Shown here: in pieces, positions 1 to 8,497 of the stretch
Numbering within the stretch: the first letter of the stretch is position 1
Layout: every line of letters begins with the position of its first letter
NCBI RefSeq assembly: GCF_000682735.1
Contig: NZ_AWFD01000037.1
Location: 62,001-126,000, forward strand
Length of the DNA stretch: 64,000 bases
Reading direction: 5' to 3'
From: Hyphomonas sp. CY54-11-8
GTDB taxonomy: Bacteria > Pseudomonadota > Alphaproteobacteria > Caulobacterales > Hyphomonadaceae
Made by a program: the position numbers and the translations under genes
The notes under the pieces: generated by a model
What the model saw: only the letters and a program-made list of their open reading frames with translations
Database searches by the model: none
What the model was told of the DNA's origin: nothing

Positions 1-441
1 GAAGCCGTCCGCCGATTCCGCACTGACATCGCGCCCTATGATGCAACCATCCGTGCCGAGATCATGACCGAAGGCCTGATCCCCGAAGAGCAGAACGATC
101 CGCGCTTTGAGGCCGCCGTGCAAGCCACCAAGCGCGGTGAGATGCTCGGCGCCTGTGCGCAATGGGATGAGCTCGGCCGCGAATGGCCGGACGCCCCGGC
201 TGTGCTGCATAATCTCGGCGCCTGTGCCGAAGCACGCGGCGACATGGAAACAGCCCAGCTGCGCTATGCCCGCGCCGCCGAACTGGCGAGCCGCATTCCC
301 CTCCTGAAAGACAAGAAGGCGCGTCCGATTTTCGATGCGCTGGAGCGCGTCTCAGGCCGCCGGATGGATGACACATTCCTGGACAGTGTCACCCATGAGC
401 CAGACTGGCCCATGGCAGAAGAAGACGAAGTGGGGAGCTGA
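1..441 (+). CDS. TPR-like protein, 5' end cut by window edge
   Basis: The frame is open from base 1, so the gene begins upstream and only the last 146 residues are visible. The first in-frame ATG is at 64 but the upstream codons read through without a stop. The stretch around visible residues 60-95 (LHNLGACAEARGD, then YARAAELA) looks like a tetratricopeptide helix pair, suggesting a protein-binding role. The tail is acidic. I do not recognise a specific family. The gene converges on a small minus-strand gene. Confidence 0.6.
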   Translation, partial: EAVRRFRTDIAPYDATIRAEIMTEGLIPEEQNDPRFEAAVQATKRGEMLGACAQWDELGREWPDAPAVLHNLGACAEARGDMETAQLRYARAAELASRIPLLKDKKARPIFDALERVSGRRMDDTFLDSVTHEPDWPMAEEDEVGS

Positions 442-444
442 GGC

Positions 445-570
445 CTACTGTCCGAGCAGCAGGTGCGTCAGGGAGCCCTGATATTCCGCGGCTTCCGCGA
501 TCAGGCCCCATGCGATACCGGCACCGAACGATGCGGCACAGAAGACGAGTTTCTTTGCGATCCCAGCCAT
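445..570 (-). CDS. 41-residue small membrane protein
   Basis: A short ORF encoding 41 residues, starting MAGIAKKLVFCAASFGAG and ending LLLGQ. Residues 6-25 are hydrophobic and could form one transmembrane helix. A strong Shine-Dalgarno sequence (GGGAGGA) lies about six bases before the ATG, which is the main reason to call it a gene. Its function is unknown. It lies just beyond the end of the TPR-like gene, on the opposite strand. Confidence 0.55.
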   Translation of the reverse strand: MAGIAKKLVFCAASFGAGIAWGLIAEAAEYQGSLTHLLLGQ

Positions 571-640
571 TTGGGTCCTCCCGGATTGGAACAGCGTTTC
601 CGGGAGTGCTGCAAGGCGCGGGCCGCGCCTTCAGGCGGAA

Positions 641-835
641 TTAACCATCCGCCTCGGGCGTGTCTTTCAGGCGATGGCCTTCGGTGAGCTTCGACAGCTT
701 GTCGGCGCGGGCCTTCTCCAGCTGCTTTTCTGATTTCGTGCGGCCGAATTTGGCGCGGTTTTCCTTCGCCTTCTGTTCCTTTTCGGCCTTCGTTTTCGCC
801 TTTCGGAACTTGTTCAGATTGACCGGCTCGTTCAT
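641..835 (-). CDS. DUF4169 family small basic protein
   Basis: A 64-residue, Lys/Arg/Glu-rich, helical protein. The N-terminal signature VNLNKFRKAK and the central NRAKFGRTKSEK are typical of DUF4169, a family of small alphaproteobacterial proteins of unknown function. The ATG at 835 is preferred; a GTG lies one codon upstream. It starts nine bases after the acetyltransferase gene ends, so the two are probably co-transcribed. Confidence 0.85.
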   Translation of the reverse strand: MNEPVNLNKFRKAKTKAEKEQKAKENRAKFGRTKSEKQLEKARADKLSKLTEGHRLKDTPEADG

Positions 836-844
836 CACCTGCCC

Positions 845-1435
845 CTATTCGAACGCTGCTAGCCGTGCATCGAGGCCCGCTTTCACGGCCGGCCATTCGC
901 CTGAGAGAATGGAGAAGACGACGGTGGAACGCAAGACGCCGTTCGGCAGGATACGGTTGTCCCGCAGGACGCCTTCCTGCACGCCGCCCAGTTTCTTCAC
1001 GGCTGCCTGGGACCGCTGGTTGCGCTGGTCGATATTGAATTGCACGCGCACGGCACCCTGCTCGAATGCGTGCCCCAGCAACAGGCGCTTGGCGGCGGGA
1101 TTCACCTCCGTGCCCTGAGCATCCGCCGTGTACATCGTCATGCCGATTTCGACATTCCGCGAAATGGCATCCGGACCGAGATAGGTGGAGATGCCGGCAA
1201 ACCGCCCATCCGGACGCGACACGCGAAACGGGATCAGTTTGCCGTCCGCCATACGCGCCTCGATATTGGCGAGCCAGGCACCGATCCAGTCCGATGGCGG
1301 ATTGTAATAGGGCCAGGTCTCGATCCGCTCTCCGAGCGTTTCGGCCATGGTCCGCAGGTCTCCGCCGTCCCGGGCCACATCGAATGGCACGAGCGTGACG
1401 TGCTGGTCCGACAATTCATCGGCCCGCAGGTCCAT
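845..1435 (-). CDS. GNAT family N-acetyltransferase (RimJ/RimL-like)
   Basis: A 196-residue protein resembling RimJ/RimL-type acetyltransferases, which move an acetyl group from acetyl-CoA to an amino group. Supporting segments are VEIGMTMY, the acceptor-side strand VRVQFNIDQRNQRS with AAVKKLG, and EGVLRDNRI. This order (strand, then N-x-RS-A-x-KLG, then EG-LR) is characteristic of the family. The substrate cannot be read from the sequence. It sits in a tight minus-strand run, three bases after the upstream gene and nine before the DUF4169 gene. AAGGA precedes the ATG. Confidence 0.85.
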   Translation of the reverse strand: MDLRADELSDQHVTLVPFDVARDGGDLRTMAETLGERIETWPYYNPPSDWIGAWLANIEARMADGKLIPFRVSRPDGRFAGISTYLGPDAISRNVEIGMTMYTADAQGTEVNPAAKRLLLGHAFEQGAVRVQFNIDQRNQRSQAAVKKLGGVQEGVLRDNRILPNGVLRSTVVFSILSGEWPAVKAGLDARLAAFE

Positions 1436-1438
1436 CCC

Positions 1439-1735
1439 CTATTCCTTGTGCGTTTCGCGCCACTGCTCCATGGCGAGCGAGATCGCAAAGGTTTCGCGGT
1501 ATTTCGGGCTGGAGGCTGGGCGCGGCGGCTTGGCAGCGGTCAGCGCCATGATCTCGGCCAGCTTGTTATGCGCCGCGCCGGACTGGCCCGCGCCGATATA
1601 GGCATGCAGCTCCACCAGCGCCGAGGACAGCGGGTCATGCGCGCGGATCACGAAATAAGGCTCATCGGCCCCCAGCTTGTCGATCACGTCGAACTGGGAC
1701 GGGTTGGCCTTCGAGCCGACGGGAGGGTTTGCCAT
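1439..1735 (-). CDS. hypothetical protein
   Basis: A 98-residue soluble protein beginning MANPPVGSKANPSQFDVI. It contains YFVIRAHDPLSSALVELHAYIGA and a helical, charged C-terminus. I do not recognise the family. The ATG at 1735 is preferred to one 14 codons upstream because an AAGAAAGG ribosome site precedes it at reasonable spacing. It is first in a likely three-gene operon with the acetyltransferase and the DUF4169 protein. Confidence 0.7.
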   Translation of the reverse strand: MANPPVGSKANPSQFDVIDKLGADEPYFVIRAHDPLSSALVELHAYIGAGQSGAAHNKLAEIMALTAAKPPRPASSPKYRETFAISLAMEQWRETHKE

Positions 1736-1834
1736 GATGATCAGGCCTTTCTTGGCGGGAGTGATTCTCTCGCGCAAGGATACAGCCTTAAGGCCGCCCG
1801 CGTCAGTCCCTGAACTGGAGGCGCCTGTGGAGCG

Positions 1835-3472
1835 TCAGTGACCGCCGCCAAAGACGCCGGTGCGGACGGAATAGTCTACAGCCAGCTCGTAATCCGGGTC
1901 ATCGTCGGAATCGACCATCAGCTGTCCGGCCTTGGCCAGCAGCTTGTGGCAGTCGCGGGACAGGTGGCGCAGGCGCAGCGTCTTGCCGAGCGCGGCATAT
2001 TTCGCCGCCAGGTCTTCGATCGCCTGCAGGGCCGACTGGTCGACCACGCGCGAGCGCATGAAATCCACGATCACGACGTCCGGGTCGCTCTCCGGGTGGA
2101 ACAGCTCGGCAAACTTGTCGGTCGAACCGAAGAAGAGCGGGCCTTCGATCTCATACACGTGTGCCCCTGGCGTACGGACGCTGTCGCGTTCGATCACATG
2201 AATGCGGCGGGCATTGTTCCAGGCATAGGCAAGCGCCGAGACAATCACGCCGACGATCACCGCCGTGGCGAGGTCATAGGCCACGGTCACACCGGTCACC
2301 AGGACGATGACGATCGCATCGGTCAGCGGGATGCGGGTCATGATGCGCAGGCTGTTCCAGGCAAACGTGCCGATCACGACCATGAACATCACGCCCACCA
2401 ATGCCGCGAGCGGGATCTGCTCGATCAGGCTGGAGCCGACCAGGATAAAGGCCAGCAGGAACAGCGCCGCCGAGATGCCGGAGAGACGCGTGCGGCCGCC
2501 GGATTTCACATTGATCATGGACTGGCCGATCATGGCGCAGCCGCCCATGCCGCCGAAGAAGCCGGTGATCACATTCGCCGTACCCTGTGCAACGCATTCC
2601 TGGCTCGCCCCGCCCCTTTTGTTGGTCATCTCGCCGACGAGGTTCAGTGTCAGCAGGCTCTCGATCAGGCCGATGGCCGCGAGGATGAACGCGTAAGGCA
2701 GGATGATCTTCAGCGTCTCCACATTCATCGGAACGCTTGGAATGTGGAATTGCGGCAAGCCACCCTTGATGGACGCAAGATCGCCGACGCGGGGCACGTC
2801 GAGGCCGAAGCCGATCACCACGGCCGCAACAATACCGATGCCGGCCAGTGGTGCCGGAATGATCCTCGTAATCTTCGGCAAGCCCCAGATAATCGCCATT
2901 GTGAGACCCACCAGCGCCAGCATCAGGATAAGCGGCGTTCCACTGAGCCACTCCCCGCCCGCCATGCCATGCCCGGCGGCTTCCCCGCTGCCGGGCACCT
3001 GGAACTGAGTCAGCTGCGCCAGGAAGATCACGATGGCGAGCCCGTTGACGAAGCCCAGCATCACCGGATGCGGCACAAGACGGATGAACTTCCCCATCCG
3101 GAAAATGCCCGCCGCAAGCTGCAGGATGCCCATCAGGACGACCGTCGCGAACAGGTATTCCACGCCATGGGTCGCCACCAGCGAGACCATCACAACGGCC
3201 AGCGCCCCAGTCGCGCCGGAAATCATGCCCGGCCGGCCGCCGATCAGCGCGGTCACAAGCCCAACGATGAAGGCCGCATAGAGGCCCACCAGCGGGTGCA
3301 CATGTGCGACGAACGCAAAGGCCACGGCTTCCGGCACAAGGGCCAGCGCCACGGTCAGGCCGGCCAGAAGGTCGGTCTTGATCTGGGCGGGCGTGTAGGC
3401 CTTGAAATCGGGCTGTGAGAGCCCCTGCGCGCCGAGACGTTCGGCGAACGCTGCAAAAGTCGATCTTACCAC
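1835..3472 (-). CDS. SulP family inorganic anion transporter with STAS domain
   Basis: A 545-residue inner-membrane transporter. The N-terminal two thirds (about residues 25-410) hold 10-14 hydrophobic segments with SulP features such as ALALVPEAVAFAF and a central Gly-rich segment GFFGGMGGCAMIGQS. The C-terminus (about 430-520) is a cytoplasmic STAS domain with DVVIVDFMRSRVVDQSAL. Members carry sulfate, bicarbonate or dicarboxylates; the ion is not evident here. The first codon is GTG with no clear ribosome site, so the exact start is uncertain. Confidence 0.92.
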   Translation of the reverse strand: MVRSTFAAFAERLGAQGLSQPDFKAYTPAQIKTDLLAGLTVALALVPEAVAFAFVAHVHPLVGLYAAFIVGLVTALIGGRPGMISGATGALAVVMVSLVATHGVEYLFATVVLMGILQLAAGIFRMGKFIRLVPHPVMLGFVNGLAIVIFLAQLTQFQVPGSGEAAGHGMAGGEWLSGTPLILMLALVGLTMAIIWGLPKITRIIPAPLAGIGIVAAVVIGFGLDVPRVGDLASIKGGLPQFHIPSVPMNVETLKIILPYAFILAAIGLIESLLTLNLVGEMTNKRGGASQECVAQGTANVITGFFGGMGGCAMIGQSMINVKSGGRTRLSGISAALFLLAFILVGSSLIEQIPLAALVGVMFMVVIGTFAWNSLRIMTRIPLTDAIVIVLVTGVTVAYDLATAVIVGVIVSALAYAWNNARRIHVIERDSVRTPGAHVYEIEGPLFFGSTDKFAELFHPESDPDVVIVDFMRSRVVDQSALQAIEDLAAKYAALGKTLRLRHLSRDCHKLLAKAGQLMVDSDDDPDYELAVDYSVRTGVFGGGH

Positions 3473-3588
3473 GGGAATATCGTCAGTTCTGTTTGAGGGA
3501 GCTGGCTTCAGGCGCCCCTATGGCCGCGTTCATGCTGCGGGGCAACACGAACGCGGCCAAAATGGCTGACTTTTCTGCCCCTGACGGG

Positions 3589-4398
3589 TCAGCTCGCAGC
3601 GACGATTCCGCCGTCGCACGGGATGGTGTGACCGTTGATATAGGCCGAAGCCTGGGACGACAGGAACATGGCGAGACCGGCAATGTCTTCCGGCTTGCCG
3701 ACACGGCCCGACGGGCTGCGCGAGCCGATGGCATCCCAGTCCACACCCTCGGTTTCGCCTTTGTAGCCGACACCGGTGGACAGCATGTAAGTCGGAAACG
3801 GGCCCGGCGCGATGCCGTTGACGAGGATGTTTTCCTTGGCCAGCTGCGAGCCCATGAAGCGCGTCAGGTGGATCACGGCGGCCTTGGACGTGCCGTAGCA
3901 GTACCCGCTCATCGGCGAAGTGTGCATGCCGTCGATGGAAGCGATGTTGATGACGCGGGCCGGGCTGTCGGCGCTGGCCGAATTGCGCAGCAGCGGCATC
4001 AGTTTCTGGGTCAGGAAGAAGACGCCCTTGACGTTGACGTCCATCACCTTGTCCCAGCCATGTTCCGGGAATTCGTCCAGCGAAGCACCCCAGGCGACAC
4101 CGGCATTGTTGATCAGCACGTCGACCTTCTCTTCGCGCTTCGCGATCTCGCTGGCGAGGTGCTCGATACCGACCATCTGGCCGACATCGGACGGGATGGC
4201 ATAGATCTCGCCGCCATATTCGCCTTTCAGGCGCTCAACGGTTTCTTCGCAAGCCTTTTCCTTGCGCGAGGAAATGATGACTTTCGCGCCATTGGCCAGG
4301 AACCCTGCCGCAAGCATTTCCCCGATCCCGCGCGACCCGCCCGTGATGACGACCGTCTTGCCTTTGACCGAATAGAGATTGCTGAAATCAATGCTCAT
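3589..4398 (-). CDS. SDR family oxidoreductase
   Basis: A 269-residue classical short-chain dehydrogenase/reductase. The Rossmann cofactor motif TGGSRGIGEM is at residues 19-28, NNAGVAWG is the NAG motif, INIASIDG carries the catalytic Ser region, and YGTSKAA contains the catalytic YxxxK. The Arg after the second Gly (GSRG) favours NADP(H). The end NGHTIPCDGG is typical of the family. The substrate is unknown. AGGAGGAGA precedes the ATG. It lies downstream of fumC but behind a terminator, so it is probably a separate unit. Confidence 0.92.
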   Translation of the reverse strand: MSIDFSNLYSVKGKTVVITGGSRGIGEMLAAGFLANGAKVIISSRKEKACEETVERLKGEYGGEIYAIPSDVGQMVGIEHLASEIAKREEKVDVLINNAGVAWGASLDEFPEHGWDKVMDVNVKGVFFLTQKLMPLLRNSASADSPARVINIASIDGMHTSPMSGYCYGTSKAAVIHLTRFMGSQLAKENILVNGIAPGPFPTYMLSTGVGYKGETEGVDWDAIGSRSPSGRVGKPEDIAGLAMFLSSQASAYINGHTIPCDGGIVAAS

Positions 4399-4411
4399 GG
4401 GTGTCTCCTCC

Positions 4412-4447
4412 TAAAAACAACCGGCCCCTCGTGCAGGAGGGGCCGGT
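4412..4447 (-). terminator. rho-independent terminator after fumC
   Basis: On the minus strand an 11-bp perfect stem (ACCGGCCCCTC paired with GAGGGGCCGGT, six-base loop) is followed by TGTTTTTA. It stands about 40 bases after the fumC stop and just before the SDR start. Confidence 0.85.
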
Positions 4448-4489
4448 CAACAGCAAGAAAAAACTTAAGAGAACGAACCGAATGCAGCC

Positions 4490-5884
4490 TTAGCGCGGAT
4501 CCGGCCCGATCATTTTCTCCGGACGCACGATGGCGTCGAAGTCTTCTGCCGGGATACCGTCCTTGATGGCTTCTTCGCGCAGCGTGGTGCCGTTCTTGTG
4601 GGCGGTCTTGGCGATCTTCGCCGCGCGGTCGTAGCCGAACTTCTCTTTCAGCGGGGTCACCAGCATCAGGGAGTTCTTCAGGCCCTTCTCGATATTGTCG
4701 AGGCGCGGCTCAATGCCAACCACGCAATTGTCGGTGAAGCTGATCGCGGCGTCTGCCAGCAGACGCACCGACTGCAGGAAGTTGTAGGACATCATCGGGT
4801 TGAACACGTTCAGCTCGAAATGGCCCTGGCTTCCGGCAAAACCGATAGCGGCATTGTTGCCGTGGATGTGGGCGCAGACCTGGGTCAGCGCTTCGCACTG
4901 GGTCGGGTTCACCTTGCCCGGCATGATCGACGACCCTGGCTCGTTCTCAGGCAGCGCCAGCTCACCGAGGCCAGACCGCGGGCCGGAGCCGAGGAAGCGG
5001 ATATCGTTGGCGATCTTGAAGCACGACATGGCGACCGTGTTGATCGCGCCATGCGTCATCACGAGGGCATCGTGCGCGGCCAGCGCCTCGAACTTGTTCG
5101 GGGCGGAGGTGAACGGCAGGCCGGTGATCTCGGCGATTTTCGAAGCGACCAGATCTGCAAAGCCTTCCGGCGAAGCGAGGCCTGTGCCGACGGCCGTGCC
5201 GCCCTGCGCCAGTTCCATCAGCATCGGCAGCGTCATCTCGATGCGCTTGATGCCGTTCTCGATCTGCTTGGCATAGCCGGAGAATTCCTGGCCGAGCGTG
5301 ACGGGCGTTGCGTCCTGCGTGTGGGTCCGGCCGATCTTGATGATTTCGGTCCAGGCCTTGGCCTTGGCGTCCAGTGCGGCGTGGAGGTGCTTCAGCGCCG
5401 GAACGAGGCGGTGCACCGTCTCTTCGGCAGCCGCGATGTGCATCGCCGTCGGGAAGCAGTCGTTCGACGACTGGGACATGTTCACATGGTCGTTCGGGTG
5501 AACCGGCTTCTTCGAGCCCTTCTCGCCGCCCATGATCTCGATCGCACGGTTCGAGATGACCTCGTTCGTGTTCATGTTGGACTGGGTGCCAGAACCCGTC
5601 TGCCACACGACCAGCGGGAAGTGATCGTTCAGCTTGCCCTCGATCACTTCACCGGCGACATCGACGATCACCTTGCCGATTTCCGGATCCATCTTGCCGA
5701 GATCCATGTTCGCCTGCGCGGCCGCCTTCTTGACGATTCCGAGGGCGCGGATCACCGGCTCGGGCTGTTTTTCCCAGCCGATCTTGAAGTTTCCGAGGCT
5801 GCGCTGGGCCTGGGCGCCCCAGTAGACATCATCGGCGACCTCGATCGGGCCCATCGTATCGGATTCGGTGCGGGTATTGGCCAT
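4490..5884 (-). CDS. fumC: class II fumarate hydratase
   Basis: A 464-residue fumarase of the iron-free class II type, interconverting fumarate and L-malate in the TCA cycle in the cytoplasm. The signature [13 protein letters not shown] is present, as are the active-site segments [27 protein letters not shown] and [16 protein letters not shown]. Length matches the family (about 460). AAGGAG precedes the ATG and a strong terminator follows. It appears monocistronic. Confidence 0.97.
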   Translation of the reverse strand: MANTRTESDTMGPIEVADDVYWGAQAQRSLGNFKIGWEKQPEPVIRALGIVKKAAAQANMDLGKMDPEIGKVIVDVAGEVIEGKLNDHFPLVVWQTGSGTQSNMNTNEVISNRAIEIMGGEKGSKKPVHPNDHVNMSQSSNDCFPTAMHIAAAEETVHRLVPALKHLHAALDAKAKAWTEIIKIGRTHTQDATPVTLGQEFSGYAKQIENGIKRIEMTLPMLMELAQGGTAVGTGLASPEGFADLVASKIAEITGLPFTSAPNKFEALAAHDALVMTHGAINTVAMSCFKIANDIRFLGSGPRSGLGELALPENEPGSSIMPGKVNPTQCEALTQVCAHIHGNNAAIGFAGSQGHFELNVFNPMMSYNFLQSVRLLADAAISFTDNCVVGIEPRLDNIEKGLKNSLMLVTPLKEKFGYDRAAKIAKTAHKNGTTLREEAIKDGIPAEDFDAIVRPEKMIGPDPR

Positions 5885-6059
5885 GAGGGCAAAGCTCCTT
5901 GATCTGCTGGCAGCGGACTAGCCCCAAGCCGGGCCGCAATCAACTGTTCCCGCCGCCGCAGCAGGCGATTCAGCCCGATCCGCCTGATCCGCGCCCCCTC
6001 GCCCTCACCGGCGGCTTCGTTTAAGGAGGACCATCGCCTGCAACCATGGGGAGGCTGGT

Positions 6060-6377
6060 ATGGAAGCCTATTTCGACAAGATCCTGCAGCCGGAAGTCCT
6101 GTTCACCCTGTTCGTGGTGTTCCTGATCGGCCGCGCGACCGCTGGCGGCAAGAAGAGGGAGAACAGCCTCTCCCCCATTCCGCCGACACCCGAAGAGGTC
6201 GACGCCGCGCTGGAACGGGTCACCATGTCCAAATGGCTGGAGATCGATGCCGAGCTGGACGCCCGCAAGAAAATCCGCGCTATCAAACTGCTGCGCCAGA
6301 CCACCGGCCTCGGCCTGAAAGACTCCAAGGAAGCTATTGAGGCGCGCGAGCGTAAGCGCGACCTGAGGCTGCATTGA
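6060..6377 (+). CDS. membrane-anchored protein with L7/L12-like C-terminal domain
   Basis: A 105-residue protein. Residues 10-28 are hydrophobic (a single membrane anchor). The C-terminal part KIRAIKLLRQTTGLGLKDSK resembles the ribosomal L7/L12 C-terminal domain, which elsewhere binds translation factors; the ribosomal N-terminal dimer domain is absent. Such proteins are not the ribosomal stalk and their role is unknown. GGGGAGG precedes the ATG. Its stop overlaps the TTG start of the next gene (TTGA), suggesting coupled translation. Confidence 0.75.
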   Translation: MEAYFDKILQPEVLFTLFVVFLIGRATAGGKKRENSLSPIPPTPEEVDAALERVTMSKWLEIDAELDARKKIRAIKLLRQTTGLGLKDSKEAIEARERKRDLRLH

Positions 6378-6733
6378 ACAGCGATTGGGTAAAATCGGGA
6401 AAGGTTCAGGCACGCATCACGGAGGATGGCGCGCTGGAAGTGCGTTGCACGGGCCTCACCACACAGACAAAATATTACAAGACGCTGCTGAAGGAATTCT
6501 TCCGCAAGGAGTTCCCACCGCTACGCCCCGGCTATGGCGAATATTCCGTACACATCATGATGGAATATTCCGGCGACCCGCCCTGGATGGACCTCGACAA
6601 TCTCGCCAAGGCCCTGCTCGACAGCCTCACCGGCAATGTCTTCGACGACGACCATCAGGTCGCCCGCCTGCTGGTCGAACGCCGCCAGGCGGAGCGTGAA
6701 GGCATCTGGCTCCTTGCCGAAGCGATGGGTTGA
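6374..6733 (+). CDS. RusA-like Holliday junction resolvase
   Basis: A 119-residue protein with the RusA core DLDNLAKALLDSLTG followed by VFDDDHQVARL. The spaced Asp residues are those expected to bind Mg2+ in this family, which cleaves Holliday junctions. RusA is often prophage-borne, but no phage genes surround this copy. The start is a TTG overlapping the upstream stop. It converges on the nucleotidyltransferase gene. Confidence 0.8.
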   Translation: MNSDWVKSGKVQARITEDGALEVRCTGLTTQTKYYKTLLKEFFRKEFPPLRPGYGEYSVHIMMEYSGDPPWMDLDNLAKALLDSLTGNVFDDDHQVARLLVERRQAEREGIWLLAEAMG

Positions 6734-6742
6734 ACTTCTTCC

Positions 6743-7765
6743 TCAACCCAGTTCTTCAGCTAATGCCGTCAATTTCGCCGATCTCTTCAGCGTCATTTCG
6801 ATCGCCTTACGCCACTTCGGCCCAATTTCTATGGCGATCTGAAATGCTTCTGCGAGTTCTGCCGGCCGGTCTTCGAGAAGCACTTCGAACAGGATCTCCG
6901 CCTGAGCAATATCCTTTTTCGCCTTTAGTGCTGAAGAGGTGCGCCTGCGCGCTGCAACGATCAGTTTGTGCACAGCATAGCGCTCGGGTCTTGGCACCTG
7001 AACCAGCACGCCCGAACGGTATAGCGCGACAGCGGCAATGGGCTCTGCAATCAGAAAATTCAGGAACGGCAATGCCTGCGCATATACGCCCAGCGGCTCC
7101 AATTTCAGGATTTCGCTGTCTTCGCGCATGCGCGGCACAAGAAATTCAACCTCGGTTCCACCCTCCCCACCCATGACCCACCTTGTCGGCCGGTGCCTAC
7201 GGTCGAGCCCCGCCGCAGGCTGAAGGTTCAGATCCCTGAACGTTTCCGGTAAGGCAGGATCGGCCTCGTCTTCAATGACCAGTTTCAGATTTTCGAAGGC
7301 TGCAATATCGACATCTTCTGTCACAGCCAACGAATCATCGAACTGTACACCAAGCTCTGCGCTATAGAGCCGGAACGCATGCGTCCCAACCAAGGTGCCA
7401 CCCAGGCGAAAAACACCTGCTTTCTCCATGGCATGCAGCAATTTGCCCGAATTCCTATCCAGGGTCGGCACGCCTGCAGCACGCAGCTGGGCGACCAGAC
7501 TTGCGCAACGGCGTTCAAATGCCTTGCGTTCGGACCTGGCCGTTTTCGCCATGTCGATCCGCTGGCGAATATCCGGCGTGTCGGGACCTATGTATTTCTG
7601 CACAGTCCTGTCGCCGATCCGCTGGCGCGCGTACCAGTACTTACCCTTTTTCCCCATATCTCGCAGGAATGGAAGGCCCGGAATATCCGAAACCGCCTGA
7701 ACCAGATGCGCCTGCAACAGGTCCTGATAAGTCGTATGAACCGAAAGAGGAAAGCTGCGCACCAT
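6743..7765 (-). CDS. GSU2403-type nucleotidyltransferase-fold protein
   Basis: A 340-residue protein of the GSU2403 nucleotidyltransferase-fold family. About 115 mostly helical N-terminal residues precede the nucleotidyltransferase core: GGTLVGTHAFRLYSAELG, then TEDVDIAAFE with the expected metal-binding acidic pair. The C-terminal half is helical with ERYAVHKLIVAARRR. The fold is shared with the AbiEii-type toxins, so a toxin or defence role is possible but not shown. The ATG at 7765 is chosen; a second in-frame ATG five codons upstream lies inside the palindrome. No Shine-Dalgarno is visible because the palindromic repeats run into the start codon. By eye its base composition is less GC-rich than its neighbours, hinting at transfer. 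Confidence 0.75.
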   Translation of the reverse strand: MVRSFPLSVHTTYQDLLQAHLVQAVSDIPGLPFLRDMGKKGKYWYARQRIGDRTVQKYIGPDTPDIRQRIDMAKTARSERKAFERRCASLVAQLRAAGVPTLDRNSGKLLHAMEKAGVFRLGGTLVGTHAFRLYSAELGVQFDDSLAVTEDVDIAAFENLKLVIEDEADPALPETFRDLNLQPAAGLDRRHRPTRWVMGGEGGTEVEFLVPRMREDSEILKLEPLGVYAQALPFLNFLIAEPIAAVALYRSGVLVQVPRPERYAVHKLIVAARRRTSSALKAKKDIAQAEILFEVLLEDRPAELAEAFQIAIEIGPKWRKAIEMTLKRSAKLTALAEELG

Positions 7766-7806
7766 GCTATTACACCACAATAGTTGTTATTGTGGTGTAA
7801 TAGCAT
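7764..7806. repeat. inverted repeat 1, 19-bp arms, at nucleotidyltransferase start
   Basis: A perfect inverted repeat with arms ATGCTATTACACCACAATA and TATTGTGGTGTAATAGCAT around the five-base centre GTTGT. The left end coincides with the start codon of the minus-strand nucleotidyltransferase gene. It may be an operator, an RNA hairpin hiding the start, or a recombination site. Confidence 0.9.
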
Positions 7807-7808
7807 TG

Positions 7809-7839
7809 TTACACCACAATAACAACTATTGTGGTGTAA
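7809..7839. repeat. inverted repeat 2, 13-bp arms, mirror of repeat 1
   Basis: Arms TTACACCACAATA and TATTGTGGTGTAA around ACAAC. Bases 7809-7839 are the exact reverse complement of 7770-7800, so the two units face each other across an eight-base spacer (TAGCATTG). The 13-base arm therefore occurs four times in 70 bases, lying between the DsrE-like gene and the nucleotidyltransferase gene. Confidence 0.9.
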
Positions 7840-7854
7840 CCAGAGCCTGGGCTG

Positions 7855-8379
7855 TCAGAACGGGTTCAGCGTGTAGCCTTGCTGCTGCAGCAGGGCGTGC
7901 GTCGACATTGCCGACAGGCCGATGGTCACGCCCGGCAGCAGGTCTTCCGGTGCGATGTCCCGCATGGCCGACGTCTGCCCGCACAGTTCGATGGTCGCAC
8001 CCGCGGCCAGCAATTCCGCAATCAGGCCGGCATTCGGATTGGGCGCGCCGCGTGCCTCATCCGTCATCAGGTCCTTGCCGGCCGCGCCGTGCACGATCAG
8101 CGCAACGTGCAGGTTCGCCGGATCAACGCCTGCGGCGGCATGCATGTTCAGGAACCGGGCCGGCGTTTCCAGGCTGCGGCTGATGCCATCTTCCGGCCCA
8201 GCCTGCCCGATGTCGAACGCGACCTTCATGACCGTGTCCGCCGGCAGGGTCACCCCGTCGATCATGGCGACCTTCCCATAGTCCGGCACCACCGTGCCCG
8301 GCTGGAACGCTTCCGGCCCCGCCAGCGCGGGCATGGCAAGGGTAAACAGGGCGGCGGCGCAGGCGGCGGTACGGATCAT
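7855..8379 (-). CDS. exported DsrE-family protein
   Basis: A 174-residue protein with a signal peptide (residues 1-20, ending LAMPALA). The mature part has a DsrE/DsrF-like alpha/beta fold: VKVAF-type strand, ARFLNMHAAAGVDPANLHVA, and a late IELCGQTSAMRDI with one Cys at the place used for sulfur relay in DsrE proteins. It is probably periplasmic. AGGAG precedes the ATG. It is divergent from hemN. Confidence 0.75.
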   Translation of the reverse strand: MIRTAACAAALFTLAMPALAGPEAFQPGTVVPDYGKVAMIDGVTLPADTVMKVAFDIGQAGPEDGISRSLETPARFLNMHAAAGVDPANLHVALIVHGAAGKDLMTDEARGAPNPNAGLIAELLAAGATIELCGQTSAMRDIAPEDLLPGVTIGLSAMSTHALLQQQGYTLNPF

Positions 8380-8497
8380 GGTCTCTCTCCTCTTGATGCG
8401 CCGACCCTACGCCCGCCCGGCGGCGCCGTCGAGACAGCGGATGCGTACGGGATTCTGCGTAATCCGGCGGCCTGCCAACGCTGCTAAGACGCGGATC

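Noticed and set aside
1838..3418. 526-residue plus-strand ORF
   Set aside because: It is the antisense shadow of the SulP transporter gene, whose protein has clear membrane and STAS features; the plus-strand translation is His/Asp/Arg/Gln-rich with no domain.
7764..7839. Palindromes as a transcription terminator for the DsrE-like gene
   Set aside because: The arms are AT-rich in parts and no T run follows on the minus strand.
8380..8497. FNR/ANR box before hemN
   Set aside because: No TTGAT-N4-ATCAA match was found; only an isolated TTGAT is present.
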